A DNA stretch of 64,000 nucleotides, taken from NCBI GenBank assembly GCA_037968495.1, contig JBBKVP010000002.1, positions 49,843 to 113,842 of the forward strand, written 5' to 3'. Of the stretch, positions 44,857-53,322 are shown piece by piece. A program made the translations under genes and the position numbers. Position 1 is the first letter of the stretch. Each line of letters opens with the position of its first letter. The stretch comes from Aestuarierythrobacter sp037968495 (GTDB lineage: Bacteria > Pseudomonadota > Alphaproteobacteria > Sphingomonadales > Sphingomonadaceae). The notes beneath the pieces were generated by a model. The model ran no database searches. It saw only the letters and a program-made list of their open reading frames with translations, and had not been told where the DNA came from.

Positions 44857-45309
44857 TTAGGAAAGCGCGGCTTTCACCAGACCGCTGGCCTTGCTCATGT
44901 CGAGTTCTGTGCCGTGGCGGGCCTTAAGTTCAGCCATCACCTTGCCCATGTCCTTGATCGAATCTGCATCCAATTCGCCCTTGATCGCTTCGATTGCGGC
45001 GCTGGTGGCGGCTTCGTCCATCTGCTGAGGCAAAAACTCCTCGATTACTGCCAGTTCAACCTTCTCCTTGTCCGCGAGTTCAGTGCGGCCGCCATCTTCG
45101 AACATGGTTATCGATTCGCGGCGTTGCTTACCCATTTTCTGCAGAACTTCGATAACCAGCGCATCGTCTTCGACTTCTTTGGAGGATGTGCGCAGTTCGA
45201 TATCGCGGTCTTTGATCTTCGCGCCGATCAGGCGAAGCGCGGCGGTGCGTTCTTTATCGCCGGCCTTCATGGACGTTACTGTGGCAGTCTTGATGTCATC
45301 GCGCAGCAT
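44857..45309 (-). CDS. yqeY: GatB/YqeY domain protein
   Basis: A 150-residue protein of the YqeY family, related to the C-terminal tRNA-binding region of GatB (Asp/Glu-tRNA amidotransferase). Family features: MLRDDIKTATVTSMKAGDKERTAALRLIGAKIKDRDIELR and FLPQQMDEAATSAAIEAIKGELDADSIKDMGKVMAELKARHGTELDMSKASGLVKAAL. The gene starts the dnaG-rpoD series, diverging from carA. Its role in cells is uncertain. Confidence 0.92.
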   Translation of the reverse strand: MLRDDIKTATVTSMKAGDKERTAALRLIGAKIKDRDIELRTSSKEVEDDALVIEVLQKMGKQRRESITMFEDGGRTELADKEKVELAVIEEFLPQQMDEAATSAAIEAIKGELDADSIKDMGKVMAELKARHGTELDMSKASGLVKAALS

Positions 45310-45464
45310 TCTGGTATTCCTGTTGAAGAATTGAGATAAATCGCTCTTGAGTGGGGATTAGCGGCTAAATTCGGCTTTGGACAGCTTGACGGAATCGCGG
45401 GCGGTCCTTAGCCCGTTTCACTTAGCGACATCGCCGGAAACCACCTGACTCGGAGCGCCTTGAT

Positions 45465-46628
45465 ATGGCCGACACCGCCACAACCCCTGCGCAACCTAAA
45501 GGTGCGACGGGAGTCGTCGTTCTGGCCGACGGAACGGCGATCTGGGGCATGGGCTTTGGCGCGGCCGGCGATGCAGTGGGAGAGGTTTGCTTCAACACCG
45601 CGATGACCGGCTATCAGGAGGTGATGACCGATCCCTCCTACGCCGCGCAGATCGTCACCTTCACCTTCCCGCATATCGGCAACGTCGGCACCAACACCGA
45701 GGATGTCGAAAGCGCGGTCGAGGGCGCAGTGGGCTGCATCACCCGCGAAGTGGTGACGCCTAGCAGCAGCTTCCGCTCCGAACAGGAATTTGGCGACTGG
45801 CTGGCCGCCAATGGCAAGATCGGCCTATCGGGCGTCGATACCCGCGCGCTAACCCGCCGCATCCGACTGTCGGGCGCGCCCAATGCGGTGATTGTCCACT
45901 CGCCCGATGGTAAGTTCGACATTGCCGCGCTGGCGAAGCGCGCTTGCGAATGGTCGGGGCTTGAGGGGATGGACCTCGCCCAGCGCGTCAGCCGCGAAAA
46001 GCAGCAGGATTGGGAAGGCGGATCATGGACGCTCGGTAGCGGCTATGCCGGCAGCCCCCGCGACGCCCGACCGCATGTCGTTGCGCTGGATTACGGGTCC
46101 AAAGACAACATCTTCCGCAATCTGGTGAAGGCCGGGGCGAAGGTAACGGTGGTTCCCGCCAAGACCTCGGTCGCGGATATCATGGCGCATAAGCCTGACG
46201 GCGTGTTCCTCAGCAACGGCCCCGGCGATCCTGCGGCGACGGGTGCATACTCGGTGCCGGTGATCAAGGAATTGCTCGATGCGGATATGCCGCTGTTCGG
46301 CATCTGCCTCGGCCACCAGATGCTGGCGCTGGCGACAGGCGCAAAGACCACCAAGATGCATCAGGGCCACCGAGGCGCAAACCATCCGGTCAAACGGTTG
46401 GAAGACGGTGTGGTTGAAATCACCAGCATGAACCACGGCTTCGCAGTCGATGGCGACACTCTGCCCGACAGCGTGGAGGCGACGCATATCAGCCTGTTCG
46501 ACGGATCAAACTGCGGCATCGCGGTAAAGGGCAAGAAAGCGTTCGGCGTACAATATCACCCGGAGGCAAGCCCTGGCCCGCAGGATAGCTACTATCTGTT
46601 CGAGAAGTTTGTGGGAATGTTGGGGTGA
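45465..46628 (+). CDS. carA: Carbamoyl-phosphate synthase small subunit
   Basis: A 387-residue glutamine amidotransferase subunit that delivers ammonia to CarB for arginine and pyrimidine synthesis. The class-I GATase domain has FGICLGHQMLAL with the nucleophile Cys, and FGVQYHPEASPGP with the catalytic His and Glu. The N-terminal CPSase small domain contains AVGEVCFNTAMTGYQEVMTDPSY. Its stop overlaps the GTG of the next gene (GTGA), an unusual separation from carB. Confidence 0.97.
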   Translation: MADTATTPAQPKGATGVVVLADGTAIWGMGFGAAGDAVGEVCFNTAMTGYQEVMTDPSYAAQIVTFTFPHIGNVGTNTEDVESAVEGAVGCITREVVTPSSSFRSEQEFGDWLAANGKIGLSGVDTRALTRRIRLSGAPNAVIVHSPDGKFDIAALAKRACEWSGLEGMDLAQRVSREKQQDWEGGSWTLGSGYAGSPRDARPHVVALDYGSKDNIFRNLVKAGAKVTVVPAKTSVADIMAHKPDGVFLSNGPGDPAATGAYSVPVIKELLDADMPLFGICLGHQMLALATGAKTTKMHQGHRGANHPVKRLEDGVVEITSMNHGFAVDGDTLPDSVEATHISLFDGSNCGIAVKGKKAFGVQYHPEASPGPQDSYYLFEKFVGMLG

Positions 46629-47026
46629 GTGATCCTGGCGACTTCCATGATTTTGTCGACGACTTAATTGTGCTTGCGGCATCCAAGCAAGATGGCCCGC
46701 ATATCATGCCCATCGACTTTTTCGACCTTTGTGCTGAAGTCTCTCCCGGCTATTCACCGACCTGGCGTGACATGGCCCTTGATCGAATTTCCGAACTTGG
46801 CTGGGGGAGCTTCAAACCCTATCGAGAGGCACCTGGACGCCGTGCTCTGTTCCTTACCCACTCTGGGATATCAAAAGCATCTGAAGTCCGATCTTCCCGC
46901 AAAAAACCAACTCTTCGTGAGAGGGCTGCAAAGCTCCCAGTTGGAAAAGGAGTTTGGGAAGTTTCGAAGCTGGCCATTGCGGCATTCTTCGGCGCGCTCG
47001 CAGTTACATATTTTGGACCAAAATAA
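46625..47026 (+). CDS. Small wHTH-like, tail-anchored protein between carA and carB
   Basis: A 133-residue protein that is translationally coupled at both ends: its GTG start overlaps the carA stop (GTGA), and its TAA overlaps the carB ATG (TAATG). The N-terminal 80 residues have a helix-turn-helix/winged-helix-like order (FFDLCAEVSPGYSPTWRDMALDRISELGWGS...GRRALFLTHSGISKASEV). The C-terminus ends with a hydrophobic helix, VSKLAIAAFFGALAVTYFGPK, as in a tail-anchored inner-membrane protein. A basic stretch RSSRKKPTLRERAAK precedes the helix. I do not recognise a family, and its role is unknown. Confidence 0.75.
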   Translation: MSDPGDFHDFVDDLIVLAASKQDGPHIMPIDFFDLCAEVSPGYSPTWRDMALDRISELGWGSFKPYREAPGRRALFLTHSGISKASEVRSSRKKPTLRERAAKLPVGKGVWEVSKLAIAAFFGALAVTYFGPK

Positions 47027-50000
47027 TGCCCAAACGCACTGACATTTCCTCGATCCTCGTTATTGGCGCTGGTCCGATTGTGATCGGCCAGGCTTGCGAG
47101 TTTGATTATTCCGGCACGCAAGCGATCAAGGCTTTGAAGGAGGAGGGCTATCGCGTTGTCCTCGTCAATTCGAACCCGGCCACGATCATGACCGATCCCG
47201 ATATGGCGGATGCGACTTATGTCGAGCCGATCACGCCGGAAATCGTCGCCAAGATCATCGAGAAAGAGCGCCCCGATGCGGTGCTGCCCACGATGGGCGG
47301 GCAGACGGCGCTGAACTGCGCGCTGTCCTTGCAGAAAATGGGAGTGCTGGAGAAATACGGCGTCACCATGATCGGCGCAGACGCAGAGGCCATCGACAAG
47401 GCCGAGGACCGTCAGAAATTCCGCGATGCGATGGACCGCATCGGCCTCGAAAGCGCCCGCAGCGGCATCGCGCATAATGTAGAACAGGCGTTCGAAGTAC
47501 TGGAGCGCACGAAGCTGCCCGCGATTATCCGCCCCAGCTTTACGCTTGGCGGCACGGGCGGCGGCATCGCCTATAACCGCAACGAGTTTGAAGCCATTGT
47601 CCGCGAGGGCCTTGACGCGAGTCCCACCGATGAAGTTCTGATCGAGGAATCTCTCCTCGGCTGGAAAGAATTCGAGATGGAGGTCGTCCGCGACCGCAAG
47701 GACAATTGCATCATCATTTGCTCGATCGAAAATGTCGATCCGATGGGCGTGCATACGGGCGACAGCATCACCGTCGCCCCCGCGCTGACGCTGACCGACA
47801 AAGAATATCAAATCATGCGTAACGCCAGCTTCGCGGTGCTGCGCGAGATCGGCGTCGAAACCGGCGGCTCGAATGTGCAATTTGCGGTGAACCCGGCGGA
47901 TGGCCGCTTGATCGTGATCGAGATGAACCCGCGCGTCTCGCGTTCGTCAGCATTGGCGTCCAAGGCCACCGGCTTTCCTATCGCGCGCGTCGCGGCAAAA
48001 CTGGCCGTGGGTTACACGCTGGACGAGATCCAGAACGAGATTACCGGCGCGACGCCTGCCAGTTTTGAACCGACTATCGATTATGTCGTGACCAAGATTC
48101 CGCGCTTTGCATTCGAGAAGTTCAAAGGCGCGCAGAACAATCTTCACACGGCAATGAAATCTGTCGGCGAAGTGATGGCGATTGGCCGCAATTTCCAAGA
48201 GTCCATGCAGAAGGCATTGCGGGGGCTGGAGACAGGCCTCGACGGGTTTAACCGGGTTCTGGAGCTGGAAGGCGCAAGCCATGACGTTCTGACCGGAGCA
48301 TTGTCGAAGCGCACACCCGACCGTCTGCTGCATGTGGCACAGGCATTCCGCGAGGGCATGGACGTAGACGAGATCAACACGATCACCGGCTATGACAAAT
48401 GGTTCCTTCGCCAAATCGAAGCGATTATCGCAACCGAGAAGCAGATTTCCGACGATGGTCTGCCCAATGACGCGGCGGGTCTGCGCAAGCTGAAGGCGAT
48501 GGGCTTCTCCGACAAGCGATTGGCAACCCTCGCTGTGCGCTCGGTGCATGTCGCGGGCGGAATGGCAGAAACACAGGCCAAACGCTCCGGCCTGCTCCAC
48601 GACGCCTTGCGCGCCATGGCAGGCGCCACCAGTGAAGAAGAAGTCCGCGAATTGCGCCACAAACTCGGCGTGCATCCGGTGTACAAGCGCATCGACAGCT
48701 GCGCCGCCGAATTCGAAGCCATTACGCCCTATATGTACTCGACTTACGAAGCCCCCAGCTTCGGCGAGCCTGAGAACGAGGCCGACCCCAGCGACCGCCG
48801 CAAAATCGTGATCCTGGGCGGCGGGCCGAATCGCATCGGGCAGGGTATCGAGTTCGACTATTGCTGCTGCCACGCCTGTTTTGCGCTGGAAGACGCCGGT
48901 TTCGAAACGATCATGATCAACTGCAACCCGGAAACGGTCAGCACGGATTATGACACCAGCGACCGGTTGTATTTCGAGCCGCTGACGGGCGAGGACGTGT
49001 TGGAAATTCTCCGTGTCGAACAAAGCAAGGGCGAGCTGGTCGGCGTAATTGTGCAGTTCGGCGGGCAGACACCGCTGAAGCTGGCGCAGACACTGGAAGA
49101 TGCTGGCATCCCGATCCTCGGCACCTCGCCCGACGCCATCGACCTCGCCGAAGACCGTGAACGCTTCGCCAAATTGGTCGACCAGTTGAATCTCAAGCAA
49201 CCGTCCAATGGCATAGCCCGCAGCCGCGACGAGGCCGTTGCGGTCGCAAACCGTATCGGCTTCCCCGTGCTTATGCGCCCAAGTTATGTCTTAGGCGGCC
49301 GCGCGATGGAGATCGTGGATTCGGTTGCGCAGCTCGACGATTACATCAACACCGCCGTGCAAGTGTCGGGCGATAGTCCTGTACTGATCGACCAATATCT
49401 GCGCGACGCGGTTGAATGTGATGTCGACGCGCTTTGTGATGGCGAACAGGTCGTGATCGCGGGCGTCATGCAGCATATCGAAGAGGCCGGCGTCCATTCC
49501 GGCGACAGTGCCTGCACCTTGCCGCCATACAGTCTATCGGACGAAATCGTCGCCGAGATGGAGCGGCAGGCGGAATTGCTCGCCTTTGCGCTGAAGGTTC
49601 GCGGGCTGATGAATATCCAGTTCGCAGTGAAGGACGGCGAAGTTTATCTGATAGAAGTCAATCCGCGCGCCAGCCGTACTGTGCCTTTCGTGGCCAAGGC
49701 TATCGGCCAACCCATCGCCAAGATGGCCGCGCGCGTCATGGCTGGCGAAATGCTCGCCGATCTGCCACCGATCAAGCGCGACATTAATTACATGGCGGTC
49801 AAAGAAGCGGTGTTCCCGTTTGCGCGTTTCCCCGGCAGCGATCCGGTGCTTTCTCCCGAGATGAAATCGACCGGCGAAGTCATGGGGATCGACAAGACTT
49901 TCCCTGTCGCATTCCTGAAATCGCAAATGGGCGCGGGCGTAACTTTGCCGACCGAGGGCGTGGTGTTTGTATCGGTAAAGGACAGCGACAAGACGGTAAT

Positions 50001-50355
50001 CCTGCCTGCCGTCAAGCAGCTGATCGAGAAGGGCTTCACGATTGTCGCCACTGGCGGGACCGAACGTTTCTTGACCGAGGCTGGACTGCCGATTGAAAGG
50101 GTCAACAAAGTAGCCGAGGGGCGCCCGCATATCGTGGACAAGATGGTCGACGGCGAGATTGCATTGGTGTTCAACACCACTGAAGGCTGGCAGTCGATTA
50201 TGGACAGCAAATCGATCCGCGCATCGGCGCTGACGGAGAAGATTCCGTATTACACAACCGCCGCGGCATCACTGGCGGCGGCGCAGGCAATTGCCGAAGT
50301 TGACGCCAGGCTGCTTGAAGTCCGGTCGCTCCAAGACTATTATAGTTCAAACTAA
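47026..50355 (+). CDS. carB: Carbamoyl-phosphate synthase large subunit
   Basis: A 1109-residue enzyme with two homologous ATP-grasp halves, each with an ATP site (TLGGTGGGIAYN in the first half, YVLGGRAMEIVDS in the second), an oligomerisation domain between them, and a C-terminal MGS-like allosteric domain (about 960-1109) with VATGGTERFLTEAGLP. The ATG at 47026 (MPKRTDISS) is chosen because it overlaps the preceding stop; the frame extends to 46954 inside the small gene. It makes carbamoyl phosphate for arginine and pyrimidines. Confidence 0.97.
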   Translation: MPKRTDISSILVIGAGPIVIGQACEFDYSGTQAIKALKEEGYRVVLVNSNPATIMTDPDMADATYVEPITPEIVAKIIEKERPDAVLPTMGGQTALNCALSLQKMGVLEKYGVTMIGADAEAIDKAEDRQKFRDAMDRIGLESARSGIAHNVEQAFEVLERTKLPAIIRPSFTLGGTGGGIAYNRNEFEAIVREGLDASPTDEVLIEESLLGWKEFEMEVVRDRKDNCIIICSIENVDPMGVHTGDSITVAPALTLTDKEYQIMRNASFAVLREIGVETGGSNVQFAVNPADGRLIVIEMNPRVSRSSALASKATGFPIARVAAKLAVGYTLDEIQNEITGATPASFEPTIDYVVTKIPRFAFEKFKGAQNNLHTAMKSVGEVMAIGRNFQESMQKALRGLETGLDGFNRVLELEGASHDVLTGALSKRTPDRLLHVAQAFREGMDVDEINTITGYDKWFLRQIEAIIATEKQISDDGLPNDAAGLRKLKAMGFSDKRLATLAVRSVHVAGGMAETQAKRSGLLHDALRAMAGATSEEEVRELRHKLGVHPVYKRIDSCAAEFEAITPYMYSTYEAPSFGEPENEADPSDRRKIVILGGGPNRIGQGIEFDYCCCHACFALEDAGFETIMINCNPETVSTDYDTSDRLYFEPLTGEDVLEILRVEQSKGELVGVIVQFGGQTPLKLAQTLEDAGIPILGTSPDAIDLAEDRERFAKLVDQLNLKQPSNGIARSRDEAVAVANRIGFPVLMRPSYVLGGRAMEIVDSVAQLDDYINTAVQVSGDSPVLIDQYLRDAVECDVDALCDGEQVVIAGVMQHIEEAGVHSGDSACTLPPYSLSDEIVAEMERQAELLAFALKVRGLMNIQFAVKDGEVYLIEVNPRASRTVPFVAKAIGQPIAKMAARVMAGEMLADLPPIKRDINYMAVKEAVFPFARFPGSDPVLSPEMKSTGEVMGIDKTFPVAFLKSQMGAGVTLPTEGVVFVSVKDSDKTVILPAVKQLIEKGFTIVATGGTERFLTEAGLPIERVNKVAEGRPHIVDKMVDGEIALVFNTTEGWQSIMDSKSIRASALTEKIPYYTTAAASLAAAQAIAEVDARLLEVRSLQDYYSSN

Positions 50356-50457
50356 CACGTCTTCCCGACAATCAGAGCCGGACAGCCGTTCCCCCGTAAG
50401 GAACGGCCAAGCTTCGAATTGTCGCTGAAAACGAACGGAAAAGACAGGGGTTTATTG

Positions 50458-50925
50458 ATGGAAAAGGTGCCAATGCTCGCCGAGGGCTATGAGACACTGA
50501 TGGCTGATCTAAAGCAGTTTCGTGCCGAGCGGCCTTTGATCGTCGATGCGATTGAAGAAGCGCGCGCGCATGGCGATCTCTCCGAAAATGCGGAATATCA
50601 CGCGGCCAAGGAACGTCAGGGTCAGGTCGAAGCGATGATCGGCGATATCGAAAGCAAGGTTACCCGCGCCCAGATTATCGACCCCAAGACGCTATCAGGC
50701 GACCGGGTTGTGTTCGGCGCAACGGTCACGCTGCTCGACGATAATGACAAGCCTGTGAAGTACCAGATTGTTGGTGAAACAGAAGCTAACGCCGGCAGCG
50801 GGCGGATTTCTTACAGCTCACCGCTTGCGCGGGCATTGATCGGGCGGGTGAAGGGCGATGAAGTCGAACTCACCGTACCATCGGGCGATAAGTCTTACCT
50901 GATCGAGAAGATCGAATTCATCTGA
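50458..50925 (+). CDS. greA: Transcript cleavage factor GreA
   Basis: A 155-residue factor that rescues backtracked RNA polymerase. It has the N-terminal coiled coil with the acidic tip (ARAHGDLSENAEYHAAKERQGQ, including D and E residues of the tip) and the C-terminal FKBP-like domain (ISYSSPLARALIGRVKGDEV). The ATG at 50458 (MEKVPMLAEGYE) gives the usual length. It follows carB by about 100 bp and ends at a strong terminator. Confidence 0.95.
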   Translation: MEKVPMLAEGYETLMADLKQFRAERPLIVDAIEEARAHGDLSENAEYHAAKERQGQVEAMIGDIESKVTRAQIIDPKTLSGDRVVFGATVTLLDDNDKPVKYQIVGETEANAGSGRISYSSPLARALIGRVKGDEVELTVPSGDKSYLIEKIEFI

Positions 50926-50951
50926 TCTGCGCGAAATAAATCCTGACACGA

Positions 50952-50977
50952 AAAGCCCCGCATCATCGCGGGGCTTT
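50952..50977. terminator. Bidirectional terminator after greA
   Basis: AAAGCCCCGC and GCGGGGCTTT form a 10-bp stem at 50952-50977 with a short loop, flanked by an A-run before and TTTTTG after. It serves greA and the convergent DUF4170 gene. Confidence 0.9.
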
Positions 50978-50987
50978 TTGTTGTTAA

Positions 50988-51212
50988 TTATGAAAGCTTC
51001 GGTTCTAGCAGCTTGTGTAGATGCACGATGACATATTTCATCTCGGCATCGTCTACGGTGCGCTGAGCCCAGGAACGCCAAGCTTCTTCGGCTTCTTCAA
51101 AGCTGGCATAGAAGCCGACTGTGTGAATATCCTTCAGATCCTGAAATTCTAAACCGCGCGGATCGGTCACCCGGCCGCCGATGACGAGGTGTAGTAGTTG
51201 TTTGTCGGACAT
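50988..51212 (-). CDS. DUF4170 family protein
   Basis: A 74-residue cytoplasmic protein: MSDKQLLHLVIGGRVTDP...FQDLKDIHTVGFYASFEEAEEAWRSWAQRTVDDAEMKYVIVHLHKLLEP. The length and the pattern LVxGGR...HxVGxYxSFEEAxEAWRxxAQxTVDxAxxRYxIxHLH fit DUF4170, a small alphaproteobacterial family with no known function. Start ATG at 51212. Confidence 0.85.
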   Translation of the reverse strand: MSDKQLLHLVIGGRVTDPRGLEFQDLKDIHTVGFYASFEEAEEAWRSWAQRTVDDAEMKYVIVHLHKLLEPKLS

Positions 51213-51287
51213 ATTCAGTACTCGTCAGTGCGTGAAAAAGGATGACGGCCCCATACCGACTCTGGCAGCTGAGTCAAAGCGGCGCGA

Positions 51288-51785
51288 TTACTTACCGATG
51301 CGGTTGCGCGCATCGCGAACGGCGCGGGTGGCGGTGCGGCTGGCGCGGCGGGTGAGCGAGCGGGCGGCGTCGGCGGTGGTGTCGGCGGTGTAACCGGCGC
51401 TGCGGCGCAAGCCGCGTGCTTTGTCTGCCGCGCTGTCGCCAATATCTTCCAGCTTATCGCGGCCAGTCAGTGCTGCTGTTCCCGCCGCGATGATCGCATC
51501 ACGGACAAAAGCCATTCCAACGGACTTTGTCGTGCGGGCAATGCCGCCTGCGCGCTGGCCAACTTGCTTGCCTACATTGCGCCCGCCTTTAAAAATCGAG
51601 CCGATCAACAGACCCGCAGCAACGCCGCCGATTACTGTAGCAATCGGATGTTCTTTGACAAATTCCTTAGCGGTGCCTGCGGCATCACGGGCGCGGTCGC
51701 TAAGCGTGGCTTCGCGGGCCTTTTGACGAGCCTCGGCTACTTCGATCTTCTCCCGCAATTCTTCGCGCTTTGCGTCAGTCGTCAT
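51288..51785 (-). CDS. YqjD/ElaB-like membrane-anchored protein
   Basis: A protein of about 165 residues with a charged helical N-terminus (MTTDAKREELREKIEVAEARQKAREATLSDRARDAAG), a glycine-rich membrane helix (EHPIATVIGGVAAGLLIGSIF) and a basic, alanine/arginine-rich C-terminal region. The pattern EHPxATxxGxxAxGxLIGxL matches the YqjD/DUF883 family, stress-linked proteins that tether ribosomes to the membrane. I start at the ATG at 51785, overlapping the preceding stop by 11 bp. Last gene of a four-gene unit. Confidence 0.7.
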   Translation of the reverse strand: MTTDAKREELREKIEVAEARQKAREATLSDRARDAAGTAKEFVKEHPIATVIGGVAAGLLIGSIFKGGRNVGKQVGQRAGGIARTTKSVGMAFVRDAIIAAGTAALTGRDKLEDIGDSAADKARGLRRSAGYTADTTADAARSLTRRASRTATRAVRDARNRIGK

Positions 51786-52134
51786 GGTCTGCTCCATCAA
51801 ATTTGTTCGTGTCGGGAAGCGCTTCGGCTTGTCCGTCATTGTCTAATTCCTGATTGGCTTCGGCCAGCCCCAATGCGACTAGGATCGGAATTCGTCCGAA
51901 CCAGAGGGCGAGGGCAACGCCCAATGCCCCCAAAACGCCCTTGTTTTCGCTAGCTAAGTCGGCCGCTTCTTCAAGCATGTCCGCTGTGGTTTCGCCCACG
52001 CGGCCAACAATCCGATCTTTGATCCCCTTGTTACGCATTTCAGTCTTCAAATGCTCGAGGTCAGCTTTAAACAGGGTTTGCGCTGTATCGCGCATCGCCC
52101 GATCTTCTTTCATTTGGCGCAGCAATTTGCTCAT
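51775..52134 (-). CDS. Hypothetical single-membrane-helix protein
   Basis: A 119-residue protein with an amphipathic basic N-terminus, a GETTADMLEEAADLASEN segment and a membrane helix (GVLGALGVALALWFGRIPILVALGLAEA). The acidic tail QELDNDGQAEALPDTNKFDGADHDD is predicted to be disordered. Its ATG overlaps the holin-like gene's stop (ATGA), and its end overlaps the next gene by 11 bp. I recognise no family, but its place implies the same envelope-stress role as its neighbours. Confidence 0.7.
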   Translation of the reverse strand: MSKLLRQMKEDRAMRDTAQTLFKADLEHLKTEMRNKGIKDRIVGRVGETTADMLEEAADLASENKGVLGALGVALALWFGRIPILVALGLAEANQELDNDGQAEALPDTNKFDGADHDD

Positions 52135-52526
52135 TGCCCGTCATCCCCGAAAGCTTTTGCCGCATTCGAAGCCCGCCTTCCGGCAAGCAGCGCAAAGATC
52201 ACCACTAGCACCAGAAGCGTGCCGACCACAGCGGCAGTTGCGCCGAGTGGCGTCAATATGGGGCCGAGCGTAAAGATCAAACCGACGATTAAGCCGATAA
52301 GGGCCAGGTGGAGGCAGGCCAGCGCAGCAAGCCCGTGGCCTGCTGCGCGTTTGCCTTCACCAGCGGCATAGGCCGCACGGGTTTTCTGGAAACCGATTTC
52401 GGCCTGAAGGTAAGTCTTGCCGTCTTCAATCGTCGCTTTGACATCCTCCATCAACGAGCCATCATATAGCGGCTCGCTGTCGGGAGTCTCTGCTTCGTCG
52501 ATCTCGGGCAGGCTTGGCTCCGCCAT
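52131..52526 (-). CDS. YqjE-like (phage holin-type fold) membrane protein
   Basis: A 131-residue protein with a coiled N-terminal part (about 25-60, EDVKATIEDGKTYLQAEIGFQKTRAAYAAG) and two long hydrophobic helices (about 60-85 and 90-118). This is the layout of the Actinobacterial Holin-X/YqjE family. The name 'holin' is formal; there are no phage genes nearby. It is coupled by ATGA to the following gene. Confidence 0.75.
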   Translation of the reverse strand: MAEPSLPEIDEAETPDSEPLYDGSLMEDVKATIEDGKTYLQAEIGFQKTRAAYAAGEGKRAAGHGLAALACLHLALIGLIVGLIFTLGPILTPLGATAAVVGTLLVLVVIFALLAGRRASNAAKAFGDDGQ

Positions 52527-52576
52527 TACCGGGCCCCCTTCGACCAGCGCCGTTTCCCTGCTGGGAAAGGCGTGGC

Positions 52577-53158
52577 TCAGTTGGAGTTACCGCGGAAGAG
52601 ACGCGAAATCATGAAGCCGGCGACAGCTGCAATACCGAGCGCAAGGCCGGGGCTCTTACGAACCATTTCACGAGCTTCTTCGCCGATTTCGTCAACGCTT
52701 TTGGCGTCCAATTTCGCAGCAGTTTCCTGAAGGGAGCGCGAAGCGGTACGGGCATAGTCACCGTATTTTTCGCCCATCTTCTCGTCAACTACAGTAGCGT
52801 TTTCCGCGACATATTTACCGAGCGTCGAGATCGCGCCGCTCGCTTTAGTCTTGCCTTCAACTGCCAATTCACTGGCCTTGCCCTTGGCCTGTTCGCTATA
52901 ATTTTTTGCTTCGGCGATCAAATCCGAGGACTGGCCCCTGGCCTTCGCGCGGTATTCACCGGCGCGGCCGGAAGCTTCGGCGCGCAGCGCAGCAGCACCG
53001 GCTTTGGCTTCGTCGAGCGCAGCGGAAAACTTCGCTTTCGCTTCGGCGCGGTTGTTGGATTCAATCGCCTTGGTCTTTTTGACCGCAGATTTCTTTGCAG
53101 TGTTCGCGCGCGGTTTGCTCGATTTCGGAGTGGGTGCAGTGGTATCAGCCATTGTCAT
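52577..53158 (-). CDS. DUF883-like membrane-anchored stress protein
   Basis: A protein of about 193 residues starting MTMADTTAPTPKSSKPRANTAKK (ATG at 53158; MADTT at 53152 is equally possible). A basic N-terminus and a long Ala/Lys/Glu-rich helical stretch with AKAKGQSSDLIAEAKNYSEQAKGKASELAVEGKTK repeats, followed by the C-terminal membrane motif RKSPGLALGIAAVAGFMISRLFRGNSN. This combines LEA-like helices with the ElaB/YqjD/DUF883 anchor. It heads the four-gene unit 53158-51288. Confidence 0.75.
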   Translation of the reverse strand: MTMADTTAPTPKSSKPRANTAKKSAVKKTKAIESNNRAEAKAKFSAALDEAKAGAAALRAEASGRAGEYRAKARGQSSDLIAEAKNYSEQAKGKASELAVEGKTKASGAISTLGKYVAENATVVDEKMGEKYGDYARTASRSLQETAAKLDAKSVDEIGEEAREMVRKSPGLALGIAAVAGFMISRLFRGNSN

Positions 53159-53322
53159 TGTTATCCTTTTGCCTCGTTGGGCACTTTCATCTCTCGCCTG
53201 GCAAGCGTGCCCTACCAAGCTCTTAAGTTAAGAACGTGGCTTGCCTGCCATTGTTCCTGTATTTAGGGATCCATCACACAGATTTCTACCGCAGCGCAAC
53301 AAAAACCGGAGAACACCCTCAA

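Noticed and set aside
47947..49200. A 417-residue open frame opposite carB on the minus strand.
   Set aside because: It is fully antisense to well-conserved CarB sequence, has no family likeness, and such frames are common opposite GC-rich genes.
52131..52526. A phage holin gene as evidence of a prophage.
   Set aside because: The YqjE/holin-X family is chromosomal in many bacteria, and the neighbours are stress-type membrane proteins with no phage genes.
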